From: Candidatus Marimicrobium litorale | GTDB lineage: Bacteria; Pseudomonadota; Gammaproteobacteria; Pseudomonadales; Halieaceae | Assembly (NCBI RefSeq): GCF_026262645.1 | Contig: NZ_SHNO01000001.1 | Coordinates: 2,852,001 to 2,916,000 of the forward strand | Length of the DNA: 64,000 nucleotides | Direction: 5' to 3' | Part shown: piece after piece, positions 54,977 to 64,000 of the stretch | How positions within the stretch are numbered: the stretch's first letter is position 1 | Layout: each line of letters starts with the position of its first letter | Notes under the pieces: generated by a model | What the model was told of the DNA's origin: nothing | Database searches by the model: none | The model's input: only the letters and a program-made list of their open reading frames with translations | Position numbers and translations under genes: made by a program

Positions 54977-56049
54977 GCGGCCTTTACCTAACCCGGGGCT
55001 TATTCCCGGAGGAGTTCCTGCGTCCTACCGTGCAATTTATTTTGGGGTGCCAGCAAGAGAGTGGCGAGATACCCTGGTTCGAGGGCGGTTATACCGACCC
55101 CTGGGACCATGTTGAATCGGCGATGGGACTGTCTATCGGTGGCGAGCTGGACGCATCACGAAAAGCATATCAATGGTTGGCGGACCGGCAACTGGACGAC
55201 GGCAGCTGGTGGGCGTCCTACCGGGGTAATGTCGTCGACAATGCGAATCGACGTGAGACCAACTTTGTGGCCTACATTGCCACGGGCGTTTGGCACCACT
55301 ATTTGATCAGCAAGGATGATGATTTTCTGGAGGCGATGTGGCCCATGGTCGATAAGGCCATCGGTTTTGTACTTGCACTGCAAAGCGACTATGGCGAGAT
55401 CGATTGGGCTGTTGACGCAGATGGAAGCCCGAAAGGCGATGCCCTGGTGACCGGTTGCAGTTCCATCTATAAGAGCCTTGAGTGTGCGCACAATATCGCC
55501 GTGACCCTCAACGAGTCTCGCGAGGATTGGCTGCCGGCTCGCGATAGGCTGGGAAAAGCATTGCGCAGCAAGCCCGAGCGATTTGATCGTACCTGGGAGA
55601 GCAAGTCGCGGTATTCCATGGATTGGTTCTACCCCGTGCTGACTGGCGTTTACAGCGGCGCAGATGCCCGCGCCCGGCTGGCTGCCCGTTGGGACGAGTT
55701 TGTCGAAGACAAACTGGGCTGCCGCTGCGAGAAGCAGGAACCCTGGGTGACCGTGGCGGAATCCTGTGAGCTGGTGATGTCGCTTCTTGCGGCGGGGGAC
55801 CATGCACGGGCGGTAGAGGTTTACAGTTGGTTACAGCAATGGTGCACCAACGATGGTTCCTATTGGACGGGTTACCAGCTTGTGGAGGATCTGCTGTGGC
55901 CAGACGAACGGCCCACGTGGACTGCTGGCGCTATTTTACTGGCGGCAGATGCGCTCACTGAGCATACCAGTGCGAGCCGGCTTTTCTGTAGTGTGCAAAT
56001 ACTGGATGAGCAGGAGGAGACACGCGCGCGCAGGGCGCGGGTCGAGTAA
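54973..56049 (+). CDS. alpha/alpha toroid (terpenoid cyclase/prenyltransferase-like) protein
   Basis: A 358-residue protein annotated in relatives as prenyltransferase-like, with no known activity. At least four QW-like motifs are visible: QESGEIPW (28-35), QLDDGSWW (73-80), QSDYGEIDW (137-145) and QWCTNDGSYW (289-298), the spacing of an alpha-alpha barrel. The DxDD acid motif of class II terpene cyclases and the aspartate-rich prenyl motif are not seen, so neither reaction is supported; a glycoside- or lipid-acting role of the same fold is equally possible. It is cytosolic by sequence (no signal peptide). The start overlaps the methyltransferase stop by four bases. Confidence 0.8.
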   Translation: MSGLYLTRGLFPEEFLRPTVQFILGCQQESGEIPWFEGGYTDPWDHVESAMGLSIGGELDASRKAYQWLADRQLDDGSWWASYRGNVVDNANRRETNFVAYIATGVWHHYLISKDDDFLEAMWPMVDKAIGFVLALQSDYGEIDWAVDADGSPKGDALVTGCSSIYKSLECAHNIAVTLNESREDWLPARDRLGKALRSKPERFDRTWESKSRYSMDWFYPVLTGVYSGADARARLAARWDEFVEDKLGCRCEKQEPWVTVAESCELVMSLLAAGDHARAVEVYSWLQQWCTNDGSYWTGYQLVEDLLWPDERPTWTAGAILLAADALTEHTSASRLFCSVQILDEQEETRARRARVE

Positions 56050-56061
56050 ACTTTCGCGCTG

Positions 56062-56694
56062 CTACAGGCGGCGTAATACGCCAAGACTATCGACTTGCCC
56101 CAGCGATTCAAACAGGCCTGATGCCTGCGCCATGCGATAAATCGCAAAAGGCGCCTGACCGCCCTCGTGGGGATCGTCGAACAGATCGTGTATCGCCAGA
56201 ATACCGCTCCTTTTCAGGTGCGGCATCCAGCAGCGGTAATCAGTAAGCGCCGCATCGAGGCTGTGTCCCCCGTCGATAAATACCATGGATAGTGGCGTCT
56301 GCCAGTGTCTTGCCGCGGCATTTGAGCCTGCCACCACGGGCACGACCGTGTCATCCAGGCCAGCCCTGCTGATGTTATGGCGAAAGTCCCGGAAGGTATC
56401 CATCACTCCATCAGCGCTGTTGTAGAGGTCCGGGTCGTGGAAGAACTCGCCGAGCTGATGTTCCTCTGAGCCACGGTGATGGTCCAGTGCAAAGACCGTG
56501 CTGCCGGTGCGACGGCAAGCCAGCCCGAGGTAGATGGTAGATTTGCCACAGTAGCTGCCGATCTCCAGCACCGGCCCTTGCCCGCTGACCTCCAGAGCAC
56601 GGTGATACAGCGCCGCGGCCTCGTCAGCCGACAGAAAACCCTTGATCGAGTCGATATTGTCTGGCAGGTCGGGGATCATGCCCGTGAACTCCAA
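56062..56694 (-). CDS. class I SAM-dependent methyltransferase (Methyltransf_24/CmcI-like)
   Basis: A 210-residue methyltransferase. Motif I VLEIGSYCGKSTIYL is at residues 42-56; later landmarks are VFIDGGHSLDAALTDYRCW and GILAIHDLF, which match the CmcI/TylF-like group that methylates sugars or O-groups using a metal. It is convergent with the toroid gene, 12 bases apart, so it belongs to the same neighbourhood but not the same transcript. Its partner relation with the upstream operon is inferred from position. Confidence 0.85.
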   Translation of the reverse strand: MEFTGMIPDLPDNIDSIKGFLSADEAAALYHRALEVSGQGPVLEIGSYCGKSTIYLGLACRRTGSTVFALDHHRGSEEHQLGEFFHDPDLYNSADGVMDTFRDFRHNISRAGLDDTVVPVVAGSNAAARHWQTPLSMVFIDGGHSLDAALTDYRCWMPHLKRSGILAIHDLFDDPHEGGQAPFAIYRMAQASGLFESLGQVDSLGVLRRL

Positions 56695-56734
56695 ATGTGC
56701 TGCACGTTCTCGGTTACAGGGTAGTCCGCCCGGT

Positions 56735-58165
56735 CTACTCGGTTGTAGTACCGATGACTGAGGTCGCTGCTGCAGCGGTGGGCGGCACCATGAAAGAATC
56801 CAGCCGTAGCACGTCCTGCGGACTCAGCAGGCCGGCTTGCTGTTTCAGATTCATCATATCGAGGATATAGTCATAGCGACTGTTAGCGTAGTCGCGTTCG
56901 GCACTGAACAAGGTGTTCTGGGCGTTTAACACGTCTACGACATTTCGCGTTCCCACCTCGTAACCTGCCTGTGTGGCGTCCAGCGAACTCTTGGAGGAAA
57001 CAATACTCTGCTTGCGGGCCGCTATGCGCGATACGTCGCTAACGACGGTCATGTGCAAAGAGCGGGTATTGGTGACGACGTTGCGCTGCAGGTTGATGCG
57101 ATTTTCCACTGCCGCGTTGTATTCCTGTGCGGCCTTGCGACGATTAGCGCTGACCGCGCCGCCACTGTATAGCGGCAAGTTAACCTGTATTTTCCACATG
57201 TGCTGGTCAGTGCTGGCTTTCGGGTCAGTGCCAAAGCCCGTATCGGGTGTGATCGTCTGGCTTCCGCTGACATCGTAGTCTGAGTACTGGTAGCTGCCCG
57301 TAACGGTGGGCGCGTGTTCGGCAGCGTTGGACTTTGCGGTTTGCCGAGCGGCTTCCTCTTGGTAGCGAGCAGCGAGCAGTTGGAAATTGCTGGCCAGAGA
57401 GAAATCGACCCAAGCCGCGCGATCCGCCGGAACCGGTGGGCGAATCTCGAAGTCGTCAACGAGAACGTTCAGGTTTCCGTGATTGGGTTGCCCGGTCAAC
57501 ACGGTGAGACCCTCAAGGGCGACCTGGACGTTATTTTCATCGACAAGGCGCTCTACCTGAGCGAGGTCCCGTGCAGCGCGAGCCTCGTACACATCGGTGA
57601 TCGCGATCAGGCCCACTTCAAAGCGCTGCTGTGTTTGTTCCAGCTGGCGTTCAAATGCGCGCTCCTGAGCAATGGACGCCGCAAGGTTGTCCTGGGCTCG
57701 CAGCACCTGTAAATAGGCGTCTACTGTCCGTACGATCAGGTCCTGTTGGTCCGCGGCAAAAATGGCCTCTGCCTGTTTTGTAATTTGCTTACCTGATTGA
57801 AAACTGAACCAGGCCGAGAGATCGAACAATGCCTGGTTGAGAGACAGGAAGTAGCCGTCGGTATCTGTATCGAGATTGCGCTTGGTCTGGACCTGCGGCG
57901 CCCCCGGTTTGGTAAAATCCGGGCCGAAGCCTTTGGTATCGGTTTCTGAATCCTCATAGTTATAGCCAGCACTTATCTGTGGGAGCAGCGCCGAGCGACT
58001 GAGGTTTTCTGTTTCGCGGTTGGCCAGATAAGTCGCCTCTTCGGCCTTCAGCTGGGCATCGTTCTCCAGTGCCAGCTCGTAGATATCTCGCAGGGAGTTT
58101 CCGTGCACAGTGCCCGCAGATAGGTAGATTGTCAGCGTGGACAGCGCGACGACGAGAATTTTCAT
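56735..58165 (-). CDS. tolC: TolC family outer membrane efflux protein
   Basis: Outer-membrane channel of type I secretion and RND efflux. It has a signal peptide (residues 1-22, ending HGN) and the repeated OEP helical domains (LRDIYELALENDAQLKA, SALLPQISAGYNY, then the second repeat from about residue 240). The 476 residues are close to E. coli TolC. ATG at 58163-58165 was chosen because the signal peptide starts there. It is divergent from DUF1249-cpdA-parE, the conserved TolC neighbourhood, though nudF and yqiA are missing. Confidence 0.93.
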   Translation of the reverse strand: MKILVVALSTLTIYLSAGTVHGNSLRDIYELALENDAQLKAEEATYLANRETENLSRSALLPQISAGYNYEDSETDTKGFGPDFTKPGAPQVQTKRNLDTDTDGYFLSLNQALFDLSAWFSFQSGKQITKQAEAIFAADQQDLIVRTVDAYLQVLRAQDNLAASIAQERAFERQLEQTQQRFEVGLIAITDVYEARAARDLAQVERLVDENNVQVALEGLTVLTGQPNHGNLNVLVDDFEIRPPVPADRAAWVDFSLASNFQLLAARYQEEAARQTAKSNAAEHAPTVTGSYQYSDYDVSGSQTITPDTGFGTDPKASTDQHMWKIQVNLPLYSGGAVSANRRKAAQEYNAAVENRINLQRNVVTNTRSLHMTVVSDVSRIAARKQSIVSSKSSLDATQAGYEVGTRNVVDVLNAQNTLFSAERDYANSRYDYILDMMNLKQQAGLLSPQDVLRLDSFMVPPTAAAATSVIGTTTE

Positions 58166-58317
58166 GAAATATTTCCCCAGATCAACTGTGGATAGAACGG
58201 TGTGGAGCAGTTTAGCAGCCTGTAGCCTCCAGTGCATACTTTGTAAAGGGGAAAGTTGGGGTGACGTTACTGCCGGTTTATGACATCGTAGTCACTTAAC
58301 TATAGGTTTTCGGGTAT

Positions 58318-58824
58318 ATGGGTTTAGCCGAAAGGCCTGAAATCGGAACATTACAACGCAAAGGTGTCTGGACATTGTTCAAGCACAAGCAAAAATCATT
58401 CAAGCTCGACCTGACAGAAATGCATGCCATCTGCGATGCCAACTACTTGCGCCTGTTGCGGTTGTTTCCGGATTACCAGAATAGCAACGCACGCCACCTG
58501 TTAGTTGGTAGTGCCAAAATAGCATTGCAGGTGGTCGAGCGCTGTCGCTATACCACGATTTTCCGCATAGAGCAGAAGTACGGTGAATCGCGCTGGCTGG
58601 GCCAATTACGCCTGGAAGTGCGGGCCTACCATGATGCACGCATGCTCGAGGTGGGTATGTTCCAGTCGCATCGCAGGGTGGCTGCGCGCTACGAGTACCC
58701 CAATGCGAAGATGTTCTCACAGGACGAGAAATACCAGCAGAACTGCTTCCTCGCCGACTGGCTGGAGCACTGTCTGCATAATGGCCGTGTTGCAGATAAT
58801 GTCAGCGCTGCTATGGGCAATTGA
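58318..58824 (+). CDS. DUF1249 protein (YqiB-like)
   Basis: A 168-residue cytosolic protein of the YqiB family. Landmarks are the N-terminal DLTEMHAICDANYLRLLRLFPD and the later ARMLEVGMFQ / YEYPNAKMFSQDEKYQQN segments. Function unknown. It is divergent from tolC and 21 bases before cpdA, the same order as in E. coli, so it is likely co-transcribed with cpdA. Confidence 0.88.
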   Translation: MGLAERPEIGTLQRKGVWTLFKHKQKSFKLDLTEMHAICDANYLRLLRLFPDYQNSNARHLLVGSAKIALQVVERCRYTTIFRIEQKYGESRWLGQLRLEVRAYHDARMLEVGMFQSHRRVAARYEYPNAKMFSQDEKYQQNCFLADWLEHCLHNGRVADNVSAAMGN

Positions 58825-58845
58825 TTTTCATCGCGTGCCTTTCTC

Positions 58846-59679
58846 ATGTCCAATTCACACCACCACGTAGAATACCTTGATAGCAGGGACGATGTTGTGC
58901 AGCTGGTGCAGCTGACAGATACCCACCTGTGCGAAAGCTTCGGCGGTACGCTGCTGGGTATGGACACCGACCATTCCCTGCAAGCCGTGATAGCGCTGGT
59001 GCAGCGGGAAAGGCCCAAGATTGATCTTCTTTTGGGCACGGGGGATCTGGCTGATGGTGGTGCAGGCAGTGCCTACGATAGGCTGGGAGGCTATTTTGGC
59101 CAGCTGACGGCAGCGAATTATTGGCTGCCCGGCAACCACGATAGCCTGCCGCGCATGCGGGCGGCCGACCCCGCGCGCCTTTGCCGCGAGATACGGGTAG
59201 CCGGTTGGAGCATCCTGTTGCTGGATTCTCAGGTTGCGGGAGAGGTGGAGGGTGGTTTTGGCGCAGAGGAACTGCAGTTCCTCGAGTCCGCCCTGGCGGC
59301 TGCCGCTGACGGGTGCCTGCATAGCCTCGTGTGTATGCACCACCCGGTGGTGCCGGTAGGATGTGACTGGCTGGACCAGCAGCGCGTTGCCGATGCGGAC
59401 ACTTTTTTCGCCATCCTGGACCGATTCTCCGGTGTGAAGGCGGTGCTCTGGGGGCATGTTCATCAGGAGTGCGACCTGCTGCGCGGCGGGGTCCGCCTGC
59501 TCGGTGCACCGTCTACGTGTGTTCAGTTTGCTGCTAACAGTGAGGATTTCAAGGCGGACAACAGGCCCCCGGGTTACCGCTGGTTTGAGCTGCACCCGGA
59601 TGGCAATCTGGTGACCGGAGTTTCCAGAGACAACGAGACGGCGTTCAAAGTCGATCTGGATTCCGGCGGTTACCTTTAG
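58846..59679 (+). CDS. cpdA: 3',5'-cyclic-AMP phosphodiesterase CpdA
   Basis: Hydrolyses cAMP to AMP, lowering CRP signalling. All metallophosphoesterase boxes are present in 277 residues: LTDTHL (D and H ligands), GTGDLADGG, GNHDS, MHHPVVP and WGHVHQ. Substrate assignment rests on the conserved DUF1249-cpdA-parE order and size. ATG at 58846. parE follows after 125 bases. Confidence 0.92.
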   Translation: MSNSHHHVEYLDSRDDVVQLVQLTDTHLCESFGGTLLGMDTDHSLQAVIALVQRERPKIDLLLGTGDLADGGAGSAYDRLGGYFGQLTAANYWLPGNHDSLPRMRAADPARLCREIRVAGWSILLLDSQVAGEVEGGFGAEELQFLESALAAAADGCLHSLVCMHHPVVPVGCDWLDQQRVADADTFFAILDRFSGVKAVLWGHVHQECDLLRGGVRLLGAPSTCVQFAANSEDFKADNRPPGYRWFELHPDGNLVTGVSRDNETAFKVDLDSGGYL

Positions 59680-59792
59680 CCCGAACCGTCCCTTCGGTGT
59701 GCAATCCGTTTAATTTAACGCGGTATTTTAAGGCATCGATGCGCAACTACCTCGCGTCTCGTTGTACAATAGAATGCGTACGCAACAGCTGA

Positions 59793-61691
<1,899 letters not shown>

Positions 61692-61983
61692 GTTGTTATG
61701 CAGGCTGCGAGGTATCCTGTCGCTCCACGCACTGGTCTTTAGCCCTCCCTCTCATCGAGTCCCTCGCTGCGAATCCCGGAAGCTATGATGTGTCTGCAAA
61801 AGTTACCGGCCTCGGCGGGGAATACTTCGCAACAGCAAAACGTTATGAAGATGAGCGCCATCCGCGCCGAACGATTTTTCTGGAGGGAATAGCGGCCGGG
61901 TGAGCGCACGATGATAGCGACGAAGAGATCACTGTCAGGCTCACCGGCTTCGCTTAAAATTCTCCAAGAGGTGTATCTGCCGC
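61692..61983. other. 292-base intergenic region after parE, no gene seen
   Basis: No frame with protein character, no terminator with a T run and no tRNA is visible. parC, which often follows parE or lies near it, is not here. Confidence 0.45.
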
Positions 61984-62457
61984 ATGAAAAAAGATGCCAG
62001 GCTCTCAGCGTGCCGCCTTTATCGGTTTGCTTTATGGCGGACCTGGGATGAATCCAGACCCATTGTTATGTTTATAGGGCTCAACCCTTCCACCGCCGAT
62101 GAGGAGGATGACGATCCAACCCTGGTTCGCTGTATGAACTTCGCCAGGAGCTGGGGCTATGGCGGAGTCTGTACTGCGAATCTTTTCGCTTATCGAGCTA
62201 CCGAGCCGAAGGATATGCTAGCGACGAAAAAGCCCGTGGGGCGAGCCAATGACCGCTGGTTACAGCAGCTGTCTGCGGAGGCAGGTATGGTAATTGCCGC
62301 CTGGGGTAACCACGGCACATATATGGGCCGAGCGGAACGGATCAGGGGCCTGATCCCTGATTTGCACTACCTGAAAATGAACAAGTCAGGACAGCCTGCT
62401 CATCCGCTCTATCTGAAGGGCACGCTGGTACCAATCCCCATGCCTCGACAGTGCTAG
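61984..62457 (+). CDS. DUF1643 protein
   Basis: A 157-residue protein of the DUF1643 family, recognised by RFALWRTWDESRPIVMFIGLNPSTADEEDDDPT, of which the LNPSTAD core and the CMNFARSWGYGG and AWGNHG segments are the conserved points. The fold may be a uracil-DNA-glycosylase relative, but no activity is known. ATG at 61984 with AAGAGG 12 bases upstream. Family members are scattered, often on accessory DNA; nothing around it here looks mobile. Confidence 0.85.
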   Translation: MKKDARLSACRLYRFALWRTWDESRPIVMFIGLNPSTADEEDDDPTLVRCMNFARSWGYGGVCTANLFAYRATEPKDMLATKKPVGRANDRWLQQLSAEAGMVIAAWGNHGTYMGRAERIRGLIPDLHYLKMNKSGQPAHPLYLKGTLVPIPMPRQC

Positions 62458-62581
62458 TTCGTGGTCAAGCGGGACATGCCAATAACGGGCTGCACGGAAT
62501 TGTAGATCGATGCGCTGCGGCTGCGGGGCCTGAGAGCTGAGTTGATCCACGCCCGGCGTATTAACTCTGCGGACGCTCTGA

Positions 62582-63058
62582 CTAGACTTTGGGGACGTAG
62601 GCCAGGTTTTCGTGCCAGAAATCGATCACATAGTTGATGCGGGGGCGAAGTAACTCTCGGTATTCCGGCAAGTCGCTGAGATGCACCCAGCGACATTCGA
62701 TAATACCCTCTTCTACCTGGGGCTTGGTGTCATCATCTTCACCGTGATAGTGCATCAGGTACCAGTGCGTTTTTTTAAGATAGCGGACATTGTCGTGACG
62801 CGTGGTATGCCATGTAGACACCAGCTTTGCCTGCATCTCCAGTTTCTTAATATTGACCCCGGTCTCTTCCTGAACCTCGCGCAGAGCAGACTCCTCTTTG
62901 GTGCTCCCATCTTCTATACGGCCCTTCGGCATGTCCCATTTACCCCGTTTGAACATCAACAGGATATGGTGACTGTCATTACAAACAAGACCTCCCGCTG
63001 ATTCCACTACGGGAAGGTCGATTGAGTCTACGAGGCAGAAAGAACTGTTTTTTTTCAT
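62582..63058 (-). CDS. Nudix hydrolase
   Basis: A 158-residue hydrolase of nucleoside-diphosphate-linked compounds. The Nudix box is complete: G in KGRIEDG, then E...REVQEETGV with the metal-binding REVQEE core. The KWDMPKGRIEDG start suggests a diadenosine-polyphosphate or RppH-like subgroup, but the substrate is not decided. ATG at 63056-63058. It faces DUF1643 tail to tail, 124 bases apart. Confidence 0.88.
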   Translation of the reverse strand: MKKNSSFCLVDSIDLPVVESAGGLVCNDSHHILLMFKRGKWDMPKGRIEDGSTKEESALREVQEETGVNIKKLEMQAKLVSTWHTTRHDNVRYLKKTHWYLMHYHGEDDDTKPQVEEGIIECRWVHLSDLPEYRELLRPRINYVIDFWHENLAYVPKV

Positions 63059-63378
63059 AGTATGACCGTGCTTCCCAATGTCACAGGTATCAGCTCTACG
63101 TTGTCTATCGATCTGCAGCCGCGCATGGTTAGGGTGCAGTCACTATTTTCTAGAATACAATAACTCGCCAACTTGGCACCGCCTTGTGTGCTTGCTACAT
63201 AGCGTCAACGCAAACAGTGTTTCAAGTAAACGTATCATAGATAAAACCATGCTTCGCTTGCCATTTTTCTGACTTTGTTACGATTCATGAGCGAATCACC
63301 ACGCGCGCGCAGCTATAGCTTTGTCTATTTTGATAAGATGCTGCATCCGATGATCCACTCAAGACGTAAGTTGTAGCG
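63059..63378. other. 320-base intergenic region, no gene seen
   Basis: Between the Nudix gene and the small membrane-protein frame there is no sequence with protein or RNA-gene character. It should contain the Nudix promoter. Confidence 0.4.
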
Positions 63379-63530
63379 ATGGATACAACGCCTGAGAACA
63401 GAAAATTGCGCGCTTGGAGTACGCTTTTTTGTTAATCAGCATAGGCGTAGGTACCGTTATCACTACGCTGATGGTACAGGAAAGACGTTCAGAGGAATCG
63501 CCCGATACCATGCGGGAAAACGACGCGTGA
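63379..63530 (+). pseudogene. probable small membrane protein, apparently frameshifted
   Basis: From ATG 63379 the frame reads MDTTPEN and soon ends at TAA (63433-63435). If two bases (an extra GA at about 63394-63397) are skipped, the reading becomes MDTTPEQKIARLEYAF and continues through a membrane helix (LLISIGVGTVITTLMV) and a polar tail to TGA at 63528-63530, a 49-residue protein. The downstream frame is open but has no good start of its own. A GA dinucleotide duplication, either a true mutation or a sequencing error, would explain it. No family is recognised. Confidence 0.4.
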
Positions 63531-63598
63531 GTCCGACGAATAGGGCTGCATTACCCTGTCGCCTAACACAATCAGGTCAGCCGCTGGGATGGTATTGT

Positions 63599-64000
63599 AT
63601 GGATGACTTATTCAGTAACGCCGACGGCCAGAAGCTGCATTTGCCAGACGCGGATTTAGTTTTTTGGCACGATGTGCTGCCCGACGATCACACAAGTGTC
63701 TTGCAGCGACTTATTGAGGAGACTCCCTGGCGCCAAGAGCACGTTACCCTTTGGGGCAAGACCTATCCACAACCGCGCCTGGTCGCCTGGTACGCTGACG
63801 CAGGACTGAGTTATTCCTACTCAGGAGTGATATTGGAGGCTACGCCTTTCACCAGCGCTCTTCTTGAAATAAAGGCTCGCGTAGAAGCATTATGTTGTGA
63901 AAACTTCAATAGCGTCTTGCTAAACTATTACCGCGACCACCGCGATAGCATGGGGTTTCACGCTGACGACGAACCTGAGCTCGGCGCCTGCCCCAGTATA
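63599..64000 (+). CDS. AlkB-like 2OG-Fe(II) dioxygenase (3' part outside window)
   Basis: The first 134 codons of a DNA or RNA alkylation-repair oxygenase of the AlkB/ALKBH2-type. After a short N-terminal part come WRQEHVTLWGKTYPQPRLVAWY and the core LNYYRDHRDSMGFHADDEPELG, in which H and D of FHADD are the iron ligands. It demethylates damaged bases using 2-oxoglutarate in characterised relatives. ATG at 63599 with GGGATGG upstream. The second iron histidine and the 2-oxoglutarate arginines lie beyond the right edge. Confidence 0.88.
   Translation, partial: MDDLFSNADGQKLHLPDADLVFWHDVLPDDHTSVLQRLIEETPWRQEHVTLWGKTYPQPRLVAWYADAGLSYSYSGVILEATPFTSALLEIKARVEALCCENFNSVLLNYYRDHRDSMGFHADDEPELGACPSI

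Noticed and set aside
63078-63272. 64-codon open frame upstream of the small membrane protein
   Set aside because: Composition is Ser/Cys/Leu-rich without a ribosome site or domain; looks like chance in AT-richer DNA.

Overview
The window is about 64 kb of densely packed, moderately GC-rich chromosome from a marine-type gammaproteobacterium. The gene blocks (trkA-rsmB-fmt-def facing lysM-dprA; tsaC-hemF-aroE; a coxBA-ctaG-coxC operon with SURF1, cyoE and SCO; polA-sRNA-engB; tolC / DUF1249-cpdA-parE) have the order seen in Pseudomonas and the Cellvibrionales / oligotrophic marine gammaproteobacteria. The TonB receptor type and overall style fit a Halieaceae- or Spongiibacteraceae-like host. 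That placement is inferred from protein character and synteny, not from a marker-gene tree. I found no rRNA or tRNA gene, no CRISPR array, no insertion sequence and no prophage.

Layout. 1-3.6 kb (minus): potassium uptake (trkA, cut by the left edge) and the rsmB-fmt-def translation genes. 3.9-8.9 kb (plus): a LysM protein, a DprA lacking its N-terminal domain, purE without purK, tsaC, hemF, aroE. 8.9-10.4 kb: a gamma-carbonic-anhydrase-like protein, a YheV-like zinc-ribbon protein and an unknown helical protein. 10.8-18.5 kb: aa3-type cytochrome c oxidase with its copper and heme O factors, but no heme A synthase gene. 18.6-25 kb: polA and engB, flanking an inserted TonB receptor and an sRNA locus that matches Spot 42/ErsA in position, terminator type and sigma-E-like promoter. 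25-28.3 kb: cytochromes c5 and c4, dsbA, qmcA-nfeD. 28.4-33 kb (minus): an MFS exporter, cysteine synthase and FMN reductase run, then a DUF1080 lipoprotein and an SDR. 33.5-39.7 kb: an Lrp-type regulator, leuA with a structured leader, a DUF6279 lipoprotein, a di-iron hydroxylase, ilvD. 40-49 kb: an RlpA-like lipoprotein, argA, argE, an orphan GspE/PilB ATPase, glnE, ilvE. 49.2-56.7 kb: the dTDP-L-rhamnose genes as two convergent pairs, then a tight glycosyltransferase / methyltransferase / toroid-fold operon facing a second methyltransferase. 56.7-64 kb: tolC, DUF1249, cpdA, parE, DUF1643, a Nudix hydrolase, a probably frameshifted small membrane protein, and an AlkB-like dioxygenase cut by the right edge.

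Working together. Respiratory genes (oxidase, cytochromes c4 and c5, oxygen-dependent hemF) point to aerobic growth. Branched-chain amino acid genes (leuA, ilvD, ilvE) are scattered but share the window with an Lrp-type regulator and candidate leader RNAs. The rml genes can supply dTDP-rhamnose to the neighbouring glycosyltransferase. The two items most worth following up are the sRNA at 24.2-24.3 kb and the unassigned glycosyltransferase / methyltransferase / toroid cluster at 53-56.7 kb.
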